DNA of 35,364 bases, taken from NCBI GenBank assembly GCA_012267425.1, contig JAAXGO010000075.1, positions 1 through 35,364 of the forward strand, read 5' to 3'. The notes beneath the pieces were generated by a model. The model saw only the letters and a list, made by a program, of their open reading frames with translations, did not search any database and was not told the DNA's origin. A program made the position numbers and the translations under genes. Positions 1-8,282 of the stretch are shown piece after piece. Every line of letters starts with the position of its first letter. Position 1 is the stretch's first letter. Origin of the DNA: Rhodothermales bacterium. Lineage in GTDB: Bacteria; Bacteroidota; Rhodothermia; Rhodothermales; Bin80.

Positions 1-14
1 TGGAACCAATAGGA

Positions 15-941
15 TTGACATCGACCCGGCAGGCAAGCGTATCCTTTGATTTGCTGGGCGACCTGCATGGCGGGCTCGATGTCGCCACTGCTGCCCTCGT
101 TTCCACAACGGGCGGGGATGTTCGGGAATACGGCGGCAAACTGGTTCTGGCTATCCTGCTGATAGCTGCCACTTGGCTGCTGCTCAGGGGCTCGGTACGG
201 CTTCTTGGCATTCTGGCGGAGCGTAGCGCCGCGCGTCGGCTTTTTTACAAGAAGTTGATTCCCATTGGGCGACTGCTGGTCTGGTCCGCCACGATCTGGA
301 TCGTACTCGCCGAGATTTTCCAACTGGATTCCCGCGGCCTCTTGGCGGCGGGGACAGCCCTGGGCGTAGCCATTGGGTTTGCAGCTCAGGATTTGCTCAA
401 AAATGTGTTCGGCGGGATCCTGATCATCTTCGATCAGCCGTTTCAGGTCGGTGATAAGATCAATATAGGGGGCACGTATGGAGAGGTCGTAACGATGGGA
501 CTCCGATCGACGCGGATAATGACTTCCGACAACAATCTTGTTTCCGTGCCGAATGCCCACGTCGTCGACCGCCAAGTCAGCAATGCGAATGCGGGTGCAC
601 TGGAGTGCCAGGTGGTCGTAGATCTCTTCGTGCCAGGATGGACAGACGTCCAGAAGGCTAAGGCCATCGCGTACATGGCGGCCGCCAACTCCAAGTACAT
701 CTACCTCGAAGAGCCCATCGTCGTTAACGTGAAGGACACGTTCAAGGAAACGTTCCTGACGCAGCTCACGGTGAAGGCGTACGTCTTGGATGCACGGTAC
801 GAATTCGCTTTTGCGAGCGACGTGACAGAAACCGCTAAGATCGAGTTTCTGCAGAACGGCTTCTTTGAACAATTGGAAAGGGATTCTCCCATGCTGAAGA
901 AGCTGCCTAAAGGAGTCGCCTCTTCGCCGGATACCGCATGA
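15..941 (+). CDS. MscS-family mechanosensitive ion channel
   Basis: Small-conductance mechanosensitive channel protein of the inner membrane. Hydrophobic segments lie near residues 41-59, 82-102 and 108-127; the third is Gly/Ala-rich like the MscS pore helix. The cytoplasmic beta domain follows, with the family signature around residues 139-158 (FDQPFQVGD, then GTYGEV) and SVPNAHVVDRQVSN at 177-190. At about 308 residues it is close to classical MscS length. The start used is a TTG just after AGGA at the window edge; the frame stays open to base 3, so the true start may lie outside the window. The gene ends by overlapping the ATG of the next gene (ATGA), so the two are very likely translationally coupled. 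Family assignment is firm; the specific role with its partner ATPase is inferred. Confidence 0.93.
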   Translation: MTSTRQASVSFDLLGDLHGGLDVATAALVSTTGGDVREYGGKLVLAILLIAATWLLLRGSVRLLGILAERSAARRLFYKKLIPIGRLLVWSATIWIVLAEIFQLDSRGLLAAGTALGVAIGFAAQDLLKNVFGGILIIFDQPFQVGDKINIGGTYGEVVTMGLRSTRIMTSDNNLVSVPNAHVVDRQVSNANAGALECQVVVDLFVPGWTDVQKAKAIAYMAAANSKYIYLEEPIVVNVKDTFKETFLTQLTVKAYVLDARYEFAFASDVTETAKIEFLQNGFFEQLERDSPMLKKLPKGVASSPDTA

Positions 942-3900
942 ACGACGCGGCATCCCAGACCGTCGTGAAGGCTGAGCCACCCGAGTGGACAGATGAGCGT
1001 GCACGCGAATTCGTCCGGTTCACCGTCGATCGTGCCCGTGCGGAATGGCAGCGCTGGTTAGATGCTGTCAGTACGGACATTCTACTTCCCGTACGAGCCG
1101 CCATTAAGACGGCCATCGAGGCCCACGACAATTTGGTGAAGGCGACATTCGAGAGCGATGGCGCAGCTGGCCTTTGGGAAAGTGCAGTCACTTATCGAGA
1201 ATCGGTCGTAGCGGACGTACTTGTGCCCATCCGGGATGTCCTGAAGCGATTCTGCCCGGGCGATTGCATTGGGCAAAGGGCCCTTCAAATCTGTACTACT
1301 CTGCAGGTGGTGGTCGACGAGACACCTGCAACCTGCATTCTGCCTTGCTCAGATGCTCTTTTTGTTTCACGGGAAGCAGACAGCTTCGCCGTGATTCTGA
1401 AGAAGGCATACTCGAGGGCACAAAGGCGCTTAGGTCGGAAACAGGAAGTGCGAACCGTACAGCTCCAGAGCCTTGCGGCGTATCACATAGATGTCCGGCT
1501 GGCATCCGTCCTGCAAATCACACATGAGCGTATTCAGGAACATGTCGCCATTGCCACGGGCAGACTCGAAACGGCACTCAACGACTGGACGTACGCCGTT
1601 TTGGACGCAGAGCACGGACTTTGCCGAGCGGCATTCGTGCAACCGCCGCTCCCGGAGTCGTTTCTCGGCGTAGTGGACGCAACCCCGACTGCTGCCCCCG
1701 ATCTGGGTGACGTGGCGCGGCTAGTGGACTGTGCAGACATGTTGCGGGGTGCGCTTAGCGCAGCGGCAGAGGCACTGGAACGGCCCGGCATGCGTGCAGG
1801 CGAGCTCATACCCAGTGCGTCTGAAGCGTTTGAGGAGGACGTTGCGAGGGCTGGTACCCTGCTCCTGTCGATGACCGACCGAGGCCCGGCGCCGAAAGCG
1901 CAGGCGCTGGAAACGCGGCGGAAGCAGTGGGCTGCCTGGCACATGGAGGTAGTAGATAGGCTGGACTTCTGCAAGGAGCTGTTGTCGTTGCGCAAGACGG
2001 TGCTGCGCACGCACCGAGACATGATGCAGTATGTATTAAGCGAGACGCTTAAACCTCTTTGGCGATCTTTCGGCAACGTGGCCGCCCGCCTGCATGAGGC
2101 TGAGCGCGATGCATACGAGGCGTTCGAGTCGATGGAAGCAAAGGACGCTCCTGTCTGTGCGCTGCAGGAAATAAGGGAACGCATGCTGGGCACCCTGCGA
2201 GAGTCTTTCGGTGCGCTTCCTGAGCTTCTGGCTGCCGACGCGGCACTGGCACACCCGGGCAAGGCTGCACGGGCGACCCTCGCCGCGGTAGTGGAGCTGC
2301 TTCCCGAGAGGCTTTCGTTCCATAACCTTGTTCGCTCGGGCAAAATTGTGCATGCCGAGCCCAGGGTACGGGACATGCGCCATGAGATTCGCAAAGTGGT
2401 CGTGGTGTCTGACGAGCATCTTGCACGTCGTGCGGTGCCGCTTGGAACCGCACTCTCCCAGATATGGGGTGCGTCGAATCAGGTTATTCACATCGTGGAA
2501 TTCAACCTGGATGCGGCACTGGACGAATTCCAAAGCCGAGGAGAGCCGCAAAATGCCCGCGAGCTGGCAACAAGTGGACTTCGCAACGCCGCTCAGAAAG
2601 TACTTGATCTTGCACGCTCGGCGCTGGGTCCCTGGCATGACCTGGAGTCAGGCTTCTTTAAGGAGTTTCAGGTGGAGTGGGAGCGGATCCATCACATTTC
2701 GCGGTCTGAAAGCGAATTCGAGGGCAGGTGGACTTCCCTGTGGTATCGGATTGGGAGCCGGGCCAAGTTATTTGACCGCACCGTCCTCGGGCGGCTGAAC
2801 CTGTTTCAGGAAAGGGGGTGGCTACTCGTTCGCCGCGGTCGGCAGCAGGCGAAGTTGCTCTTGGAGCAGGGCCGGAGTGCCATCCTCCCGATAGAGGTCG
2901 GTGATCGCGATCGTCTGAGCGCCATTGATGCAATTTCGTCAGTGGCCATCGGCAAGCTCCGCGAGGAATTGCCGTTGGTCTACGGAAGATTGTTCGCATT
3001 TAAGCCACTGTTAGAGCCCTATCTCCTCGAAGGTCGCACAGGTGATATCGAACGCATTCGGTACCACCATGAGCGCTGGAAGCATGGCAGTGCAGCGGGA
3101 GCACTTGTACTTCCAATGACGCCGGGCAGTGGGCGCACGAGCCTACTAAATGCTGTACGCTCGGAGTTCGAGCGTACAGCGGATGTTTGCATGGTGACCA
3201 TAGATAAGCGTGTTACCGACATCTCTGACTTCGCCACGCTCATGGCTCGGACGTTCGGTATTGATACAGGCGATGACCCGTCATTGGACCGATTGGAGTT
3301 CGAGCTGCGGAATGCGTCACCCAAGATGTGCCTTGTTGACAATATGGAGCACCTTCTCCTCCGCACGCCCGGAGGGTCTGATCTGATGAAACGGGTGCTG
3401 ATTTTCCTTTCGCGTACTGATTCGACTATTTGCTGGATTGCCACGATCGCAAGTCTGGCCTGGCACTTTCTCGAAACCGTACTCCAAGCGGCGACCACTC
3501 TCGTAACCTGCTATTATCCGAGCGTATTGGAACGCTCCACGCTCGAAGACATCGTACTTGGACGGCACCGTCGAAGTGGACTACCACTCGAGTTTTGCCG
3601 ACCGCGCACCCTGTCGCCTCTTGCAAAGAGGCGCCTTAATCGGGCGAAGTCGCCGGAAGCCGCGCAGAACGTTCTTCGCAAGGTATACTTCGAGCGCCTG
3701 CATCATGCCAGCGGCGAGAACGTGATGCTTGCGCTCTTTTACTGGTTACAATCGGCTCGCTTCAATGAGGCGAAGGACATGCTGACGATAGAACCGGTAC
3801 GCCCGCTGAGGTTCAAGTTCTTCGAGTCGTTCGATCTCGCACGTGCTTTTACGCTCAAGGATCTCCTCCTTCACCATTCGCTGACGCTTCAGGAGCACAG

Positions 3901-4090
3901 CTGTGTTTTTCGGATGACTACTGAAGAGAGCATCTACCAATTGGAGGGGCTACTGAATATGCAACTGATCATCCCGGACGGAGACGGCGCAGGCTCGACG
4001 CGGATTGTGCCTGGAGTTCCCTACCGCTTGCACCCACTCATTGTGCATCCTACATATAAGCTTTTGGCCGACCGACATATCATTCATTGA
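938..4090 (+). CDS. Large P-loop ATPase-like protein with C-terminal winged-helix-like region, partner of MscS channel
   Basis: A 1050-residue protein of unrecognised family. The first 700 or so residues look mostly alpha-helical and soluble, with no motif I can name. A P-loop-like segment follows: TPGSGRTSLL at residues 728-737, with Arg733 where Walker A normally has Lys. A Walker-B-like strand CLVDNMEHLLL carries Asp801 and Glu804. Shortly after is a Trp-rich segment, WIATIASLAWHFL, in the place of sensor 1. The last 125 residues (926-1050) resemble a winged-helix end, with a helix pair near 967-1011. This order suggests an AAA/STAND-like NTPase. Its ATG overlaps the stop of the MscS gene, so the ATPase probably acts with or on the channel. 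No transmembrane segment was seen. Motif calls are by eye; the function is unknown. Confidence 0.8.
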   Translation: MNDAASQTVVKAEPPEWTDERAREFVRFTVDRARAEWQRWLDAVSTDILLPVRAAIKTAIEAHDNLVKATFESDGAAGLWESAVTYRESVVADVLVPIRDVLKRFCPGDCIGQRALQICTTLQVVVDETPATCILPCSDALFVSREADSFAVILKKAYSRAQRRLGRKQEVRTVQLQSLAAYHIDVRLASVLQITHERIQEHVAIATGRLETALNDWTYAVLDAEHGLCRAAFVQPPLPESFLGVVDATPTAAPDLGDVARLVDCADMLRGALSAAAEALERPGMRAGELIPSASEAFEEDVARAGTLLLSMTDRGPAPKAQALETRRKQWAAWHMEVVDRLDFCKELLSLRKTVLRTHRDMMQYVLSETLKPLWRSFGNVAARLHEAERDAYEAFESMEAKDAPVCALQEIRERMLGTLRESFGALPELLAADAALAHPGKAARATLAAVVELLPERLSFHNLVRSGKIVHAEPRVRDMRHEIRKVVVVSDEHLARRAVPLGTALSQIWGASNQVIHIVEFNLDAALDEFQSRGEPQNARELATSGLRNAAQKVLDLARSALGPWHDLESGFFKEFQVEWERIHHISRSESEFEGRWTSLWYRIGSRAKLFDRTVLGRLNLFQERGWLLVRRGRQQAKLLLEQGRSAILPIEVGDRDRLSAIDAISSVAIGKLREELPLVYGRLFAFKPLLEPYLLEGRTGDIERIRYHHERWKHGSAAGALVLPMTPGSGRTSLLNAVRSEFERTADVCMVTIDKRVTDISDFATLMARTFGIDTGDDPSLDRLEFELRNASPKMCLVDNMEHLLLRTPGGSDLMKRVLIFLSRTDSTICWIATIASLAWHFLETVLQAATTLVTCYYPSVLERSTLEDIVLGRHRRSGLPLEFCRPRTLSPLAKRRLNRAKSPEAAQNVLRKVYFERLHHASGENVMLALFYWLQSARFNEAKDMLTIEPVRPLRFKFFESFDLARAFTLKDLLLHHSLTLQEHSCVFRMTTEESIYQLEGLLNMQLIIPDGDGAGSTRIVPGVPYRLHPLIVHPTYKLLADRHIIH

Positions 4091-4145
4091 GAGTGGCCTT
4101 GTGACTTTACGAGGCGGGGCTTCACAGAGCCGAAGGCGACGCCCG

Positions 4146-4164
4146 CTGTGTGTCCGCCACACAG
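4146..4164 (+). terminator. Perfect 7-bp hairpin downstream of the MscS-ATPase operon
   Basis: CTGTGTG, loop TCCGC, then CACACAG form a perfect stem 55 bases after the ATPase stop codon. No T-run follows, so it is not a classical intrinsic terminator. It could stall polymerase or protect the mRNA end. Confidence 0.3.
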
Positions 4165-4563
4165 TCACCGTAGTAGTTACTTGTCGTCATTCAGTGCGTT
4201 CTTTTCGGCGGCGTTGCATTGTTGCTTGGGTCATACCTCCATCCGGCGGCGCTAAGCCAACGGTGTCGCCGTGTGCTCGGACGGGTCCAACCAGCGGTCG
4301 GAGCTCCTTGTTGATGCCTCGGTCGGCATCGCGGAGAGTGGGCATGTGCACACCCATGCTCGGTTTGGCCGAGGAGACGCTGCCCCCTTTGTTGAATCCC
4401 TCAACTTTCCGCGCACTCTTAGCTGGGCGCTGAATGCTCAAGGTCGCCGAAGCAACTGGACTGCTGACGAGTTTTTTTTGAAACAAGAGTCGCGGGATGC
4501 ATGTCAGTGATTGGCTTTCTGACAGTGCTTTCGTACTGTTCCTCTGCCATGCTGAGGCTGGAC

Positions 4564-4575
4564 GCAACGCGTTGC
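4564..4575. promoter_or_regulatory. 12-bp perfect palindrome upstream of the propeller gene
   Basis: GCAACGCGTTGC is fully self-complementary and lies about 115 bases before the propeller start. It could be an operator for the propeller-lipoprotein pair, but no matching regulator is encoded beside it and chance cannot be excluded. Confidence 0.25.
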
Positions 4576-4687
4576 AGCTTTACCCATGGTCTGTGAGGAT
4601 CCTCCGTAGGCCTGTAGAATCAGACCAGAGGCTACATTGCGTTTCTGTCCGCCACTCGTAAGAAGTGTGCCGCATGGTCAGGTGTCC

Positions 4688-5779
4688 ATGTTGGCTCAGA
4701 TCGTGTTTGGCACGTGCATGGCCATGCACACAATCGGGCCTGCAGTGGCGCAAGACGCTACTGTTCCTGCTCGGTTGGATTTGGCAGAGATCTTTCGCAT
4801 CGGGGATGATGAGAATGATCCGTTGCTGTTTGGGTTTGTTACTGCACTGGATATTAATGCAGCTGGCCAGGTCTATGCCGTAGATGGTAGCAACAACAGC
4901 ATCTATGTCCTATCCGATTCGGGTGAATTAGTCGACGAAATAGGCCGCGAGGGAGCAGGGCCTGGCGAGTTCGAGGACATATCTGGTCTCTATGTTGGGC
5001 CGGGCGATTCAGTCTATGTCCTTGACAGTGATCTGTATCGACTGTCTGTGTTTGAGCCTGACATGCACCGGTTTATGTACAGTGTCCGTATTGAAGCAGA
5101 TGGAATGAGAGACCCTGTGCAGTTACTGGGAGTGGTGGATAACGAGTTTCTCATCGTCTACAGCTCCCCGATGTACCCTGGCCTCGAAGCCACCCATGAC
5201 AGGCGGGCCGTTGTTAATCTCGTGAGCAGGGATGGGATCGTGATCGGGGAGTCTGTGGTTAGCCTGCCAGACAGGGAGTATGTCGCTTCTCAGCGGTACA
5301 TTTTGTTGGTTCCTTTTGGACGGAGATTCGAGTACCGCCTTGGTGCGGACGGCCTGGTGTATTCGGGACTAAGCGACAGGATTGACATTGGGATGACCAC
5401 GGTTGGGGGAGGTACGCAAGGATCAGTCCAATACGATCATCCGGCTGTGCCGGTAACCCGAGAGGATATCGATAACTATGTCAGTGACATGTCTTCAGAT
5501 GCTCGGCGTCTGATTCTGGCATCTGATATCCCTGCCAAGATGCCGGCGTATCAATCGTTTTCAGTTGACGATCGGGGACGTATTTGGATCCAGCTTATCG
5601 GGGAAGGGGGAACGTCGTCTGGAAAGTGGTTGCTCTTGAGTAAGGAAGGAGAAGCCGTAGCCAGGGCAGTTTTGCCTGCAAGTGTCAGTCTGCATGTAGT
5701 CCGGGAAGGCATAGCTTATGGAAACGGCAAGAGCGAATCTGGCGCGCCGTATGTTGTAGCGTATAGAATTGACGAGTAG
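4688..5779 (+). CDS. Secreted 6-bladed beta-propeller protein
   Basis: Exported beta-propeller of the NHL-like 6-bladed type, a fold used for binding and scaffolding. I chose the ATG at 4688 because it opens a signal peptide (MLAQIVFGTC to AVAQ, then DATV) and has AGG upstream; a TTG at 4637 in the same frame would add 17 unlikely residues. The mature part shows repeated blade strands, for example GQVYAVDGSNNSIYVL followed by the motif GREGAGPGEF and then DSVYVLDSDLYRLSVFEP. Length is about 363 residues, normal for the family. A Cys-rich lipoprotein gene follows 51 bases later on the same strand, and a decayed paralogue begins about 0.5 kb downstream. The ligand is unknown. Confidence 0.85.
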   Translation: MLAQIVFGTCMAMHTIGPAVAQDATVPARLDLAEIFRIGDDENDPLLFGFVTALDINAAGQVYAVDGSNNSIYVLSDSGELVDEIGREGAGPGEFEDISGLYVGPGDSVYVLDSDLYRLSVFEPDMHRFMYSVRIEADGMRDPVQLLGVVDNEFLIVYSSPMYPGLEATHDRRAVVNLVSRDGIVIGESVVSLPDREYVASQRYILLVPFGRRFEYRLGADGLVYSGLSDRIDIGMTTVGGGTQGSVQYDHPAVPVTREDIDNYVSDMSSDARRLILASDIPAKMPAYQSFSVDDRGRIWIQLIGEGGTSSGKWLLLSKEGEAVARAVLPASVSLHVVREGIAYGNGKSESGAPYVVAYRIDE

Positions 5780-5830
5780 TTGGTCGGGGCTCGTCATAGA
5801 TCACACGCAACTAAGATCAAAGGTAGGTCC

Positions 5831-6064
5831 ATGAGGAAGGTTCTTTGTTCTATCGTGGTGTCGGCTCTTCTCGGCCTCAGCGCATGCACGCCAGCCTCGA
5901 TATCTTCCCAGTCGGGAGAAGGTAGGGCTGTATGCGAGTCTAAGGACGGTAAAAAGTGCCGAGGCAACACCTCATGCTCCGCAACCGCAACGTCCTGCAC
6001 GGCCTGCTCAACTATTGATGGCGAATTGCATTGCGAGTCGAAGCCCCCTGAGACGGGGATGTGA
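5831..6064 (+). CDS. Small Cys-rich lipoprotein
   Basis: A 77-residue lipoprotein. The ATG at 5831 gives a short basic N-terminus (MRK), a hydrophobic stretch and the lipobox LSAC with Cys19 as the lipidation site. A frame extending back to 5780 has no signal-like start. The mature part holds six further Cys (35, 43, 49, 56, 59 and 68) in a Ser/Thr/Lys-rich setting, suggesting three disulfides or a metal-binding knot. AAAGGTAGG precedes the start. It lies 51 bases after the propeller gene on the same strand, so the two are probably co-transcribed. I do not recognise the family. Confidence 0.7.
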   Translation: MRKVLCSIVVSALLGLSACTPASISSQSGEGRAVCESKDGKKCRGNTSCSATATSCTACSTIDGELHCESKPPETGM

Positions 6065-6302
6065 TACTCCCTGCAGTGCGTCTCAATGCGCCAGTGACTG
6101 GTTCTCGCCCGGAAATGGCCATCAAGCGTGGTTGTTACCCGGAGGTAGTCGCGGCGCACTCTGAGGGGCTTACGGTGCGGCTCCCGGGCAACGGGATTGG
6201 TTCGGCGAACATCTAACCATGGATTGGGGGCGATTGTCCCTTCAGGTCCGCTGAAAGATGAGAGGCGTGTGAACAAATCCGACGGATGGAGAACACCAAG
6301 TC

Positions 6303-6520
6303 GTGTACGGTGAATCGATTGCAGGCGCACTGGTGCTCCTGTTGGCCGTAGCCCCAGCGGCGGCTCAGGAGGTCATTGAACTGCCGTGGAAGACCGCCAA
6401 CTGAATCCAACCTTTGGACGAAGTCTACAGGGTTGGCTCAGCATTGGGCGAGGACTGGGAGCAGTTCGGCAATGTGCGCCTCGTGGCGAAGCGCGTACTC
6501 GGGGGATCGAAGGAGGGCGG
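6303..6520 (+). pseudogene. Decayed 6-bladed beta-propeller, N-terminal remnant
   Basis: From a GTG at 6303 the frame reads a signal peptide, ESIAGALVLLLAVAPAAAQ, then EVIELP, and hits a TGA at 6402. The -1 frame across 6386-6416 continues the protein as VEDRQLNPTF. The original frame then resumes at 6417 with DEVYRVGSALGEDWEQFGNVR. This reads as the start of a secreted 6-bladed propeller broken by two compensating indels; after about 6485 the family pattern is lost and the rest of the gene is absent. It lies near an intact propeller (4688-5779), so it may be the ruin of a tandem paralogue. Confidence 0.7.
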
Positions 6521-6532
6521 AGCCAGCTGTTT

Positions 6533-6895
6533 TTACCAGCGGGAAAGCCATTCCGACGTCTCGGACAACGCCGGGCCGCGTCGTGGCTCCGGCACAGTCG
6601 CGACCTTCGCCTCTCCAGACGCGCCAGAGACTCGGTCCACCCGGCCGCGTAGGTGCCTCGAAGGTTTGAAGATCGGTACAACTCGGGGAGGCACCTGCAC
6701 CGGCTTGCCGGTTCTGGGATTGCGGGCCGCACGCGCTTTGCGGTGTTGCACCTTGAAGGTGCCGAAGCTCCGGATCTCGATGTGGCCTCCGCGCACCGGT
6801 ATGTCCTTATACGGCGTCGAGGAAAGCGTCGACCAACAGCCCGCAATTCCTTTTGGTGGCGGCGACGTTGTGACACGAAGGCTGCCGGGCCGCGC
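6533..6895 (-). pseudogene. Decayed HU/IHF-family DNA-binding protein
   Basis: Three minus-strand frames join into one HU-like protein. The first, at about 6895-6835, reads VSQRR then HQKELRAV. The second, at about 6835-6810, reads VDAFLDAV and then a stop. The third, from about 6809, reads KDIPVRGGHIEIRSFGTFKV, RKARAARNPRTGKPVQVP and PIFKPSRHLRGRV. The last part matches the conserved beta arm of HU (GFGxF, then ARxGRNPxTG, then FKPxxxL). At least two frameshifts separate the parts and the extreme N-terminus is unclear, so no intact product is expected. Confidence in the family is high because the beta-arm signature is long. Confidence 0.8.
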
Positions 6896-6947
6896 CCCGT
6901 CGGTGGGATGTCCGGGGCCGGCCCGGTTGCAGCCCTCGCGTCCTCAC

Positions 6948-8051
6948 TCAGGGGTGGCCGATCGGTTCGAAGGACTTCTGCCACCCCACCGTGAGTACCC
7001 AATCGGTCTCCAGTTGGGGCCCGTGAAGCGACTGGTAGACGGGGAGAGTAAACTCGGCCGAAATGCGGTGCCCCTTCAGCGCCCCACCCGGAAAGTACAC
7101 GTTGAGTCCCAGCGGAGCATCCATGCGGAAACCTCCGCGTAATTCCTCCCTTATGGTCGGGACCATCATCCGGTTGTCGTAGGCTTCGTCGTGCCCCGAG
7201 TAGTCGCCCCAGTTGCGGACAAGGACGCGCGCCGAGAGGCTCAGCTGGTCGGTTGCCTTCACCGCGAACCAGGCGGTTCCTTCGGCCACATCGCCCAATG
7301 CATACCCACGGCTATTCGTGCCCAGACGCACGGTTCCCATCCCCTGGAGGCCCCATGAGGTGCGTTTGCTCATTCCAAGGATCGTGATGCCGGGTTTGAG
7401 GTCCCAGGTACCGGACCCGAGCTGCATGGGGTAGGGCATCTGCACCGTGCGGCCCATGCTCATCGGGTTGACACCCGTTTCCTCTATGGAGCCGACCGGG
7501 ATCGACACCCCGGTGTTGAGATGAGCGCGGATCGAACCCGAGCGCTTGAGCCCGACCAGCGCCGACAGGCCGACGTCGCCGAGGCCCGACGAAGCGGCCT
7601 CGAACATGCCTCCCGGCCGCGTCTCGTGGTTCATCGACTGGTCGATCCAGTTGGCCATGGTCATCAGGGTGACCACGTCGCTCGGGGCGTACATCAGCCC
7701 GGCCATGTGCATCCGCATGGTCATGTCGAGGGGGGCCACCATGAAGTCGCGGTGCACGTCGCTCGTCTCGAGACGCTCGGTCCCGTCGCGGTTGCCAGCC
7801 ATGCTCATCTGCATGAAGCGGTACGAGAGCATCCATTCGCCGCGCACGTGTGTGTGTTCCCCCATGACCCCGATCGGAGCGTGCCCGTCGGGACGCGACG
7901 CGGTCCACTCGTACTGGGCGTAGAGGGGTGGTACGGTGATGGTTGACGCGGCCAGGCACAGGGCCGCCACAAAGGGCACGGCGGCGCGAAGAGCGGGTAG
8001 CGCCGTGCCGGCATAGTCTGCCCGGGGGCAGGGGAATGTCTGTGTAAACAT
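6948..8051 (-). CDS. Met/His-rich outer-membrane beta-barrel protein (transporter-like, probably metal-linked)
   Basis: A 367-residue exported barrel-type protein. The ATG at 8051 is chosen because GAGGAG sits 7 bases upstream and a signal peptide follows (hydrophobic PFVAALCLAAS to LYAQ near residue 46); an upstream extension to 8228 looks non-coding. After the signal peptide come DGHAPIGVMGEHTH and GEWMLSYRFMQMSM, then a Met/His-rich stretch MTMRMHMAGLMYAPSD, then alternating barrel strands ending in a C-terminal aromatic strand. From memory, this belongs to a family usually annotated as transporter or MetA-pathway-like outer-membrane protein and often seen beside copper or heavy-metal genes. 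The copA gene 2.4 kb away fits, though it is not in the same operon. The block is unusually G+C-rich. Confidence 0.75.
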   Translation of the reverse strand: MFTQTFPCPRADYAGTALPALRAAVPFVAALCLAASTITVPPLYAQYEWTASRPDGHAPIGVMGEHTHVRGEWMLSYRFMQMSMAGNRDGTERLETSDVHRDFMVAPLDMTMRMHMAGLMYAPSDVVTLMTMANWIDQSMNHETRPGGMFEAASSGLGDVGLSALVGLKRSGSIRAHLNTGVSIPVGSIEETGVNPMSMGRTVQMPYPMQLGSGTWDLKPGITILGMSKRTSWGLQGMGTVRLGTNSRGYALGDVAEGTAWFAVKATDQLSLSARVLVRNWGDYSGHDEAYDNRMMVPTIREELRGGFRMDAPLGLNVYFPGGALKGHRISAEFTLPVYQSLHGPQLETDWVLTVGWQKSFEPIGHP

Positions 8052-8282
8052 TTGTTTTCTCCTCAATCCGGTGGTTACAATTTGGTAGTCTGAATTCGCT
8101 GCAAGCAGGAACACGCGGAACCCCGCCCGGGCCAAGGGAATGCCGCACACAAGACCAGCCCCGGCGTATTCGGGATGCTGGTATCTGCGGCCATTCCGAC
8201 GGGACGGTCGCCGTTGGGGGGGGCACATGGACGTGCCCGAGCGAATGGGGAAGCTCTGCGACTCGGGGTTGCCGGGTCGCAG

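Larger units (their letters stand above)
4091..4687. other. Intergenic stretch without a convincing gene
   Basis: About 600 bases between the ATPase and the propeller gene. Open frames on both strands are short and show no family-like pattern. It contains a 7-bp hairpin and a 12-bp palindrome, listed separately. I see no clear promoter. Confidence 0.5.

Noticed and set aside
1534-2394. Long minus-strand frame (286 residues) inside the ATPase gene
   Set aside because: Ser/Arg/Ala-rich low-complexity translation, antisense to a strongly coding frame; a shadow.
4146-4164. Intrinsic terminator with T-run
   Set aside because: The hairpin is perfect but no T-run follows, so it is kept only as a low-confidence structure.
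4187-4567. Minus-strand frame of 126 residues in the first intergenic gap
   Set aside because: No family pattern, no ribosome site and no coding-like composition.
6373-7142. Long frames on both strands over 6.4-7.1 kb
   Set aside because: They run through the decayed propeller and HU gene in wrong frames; only the pieces described in the pseudogene entries look like protein.
7312-8226. Minus-strand frame of 304 residues and plus-strand frames over the barrel gene
   Set aside because: Arg/His/Asp-rich shadows that stay open because of the high G+C.
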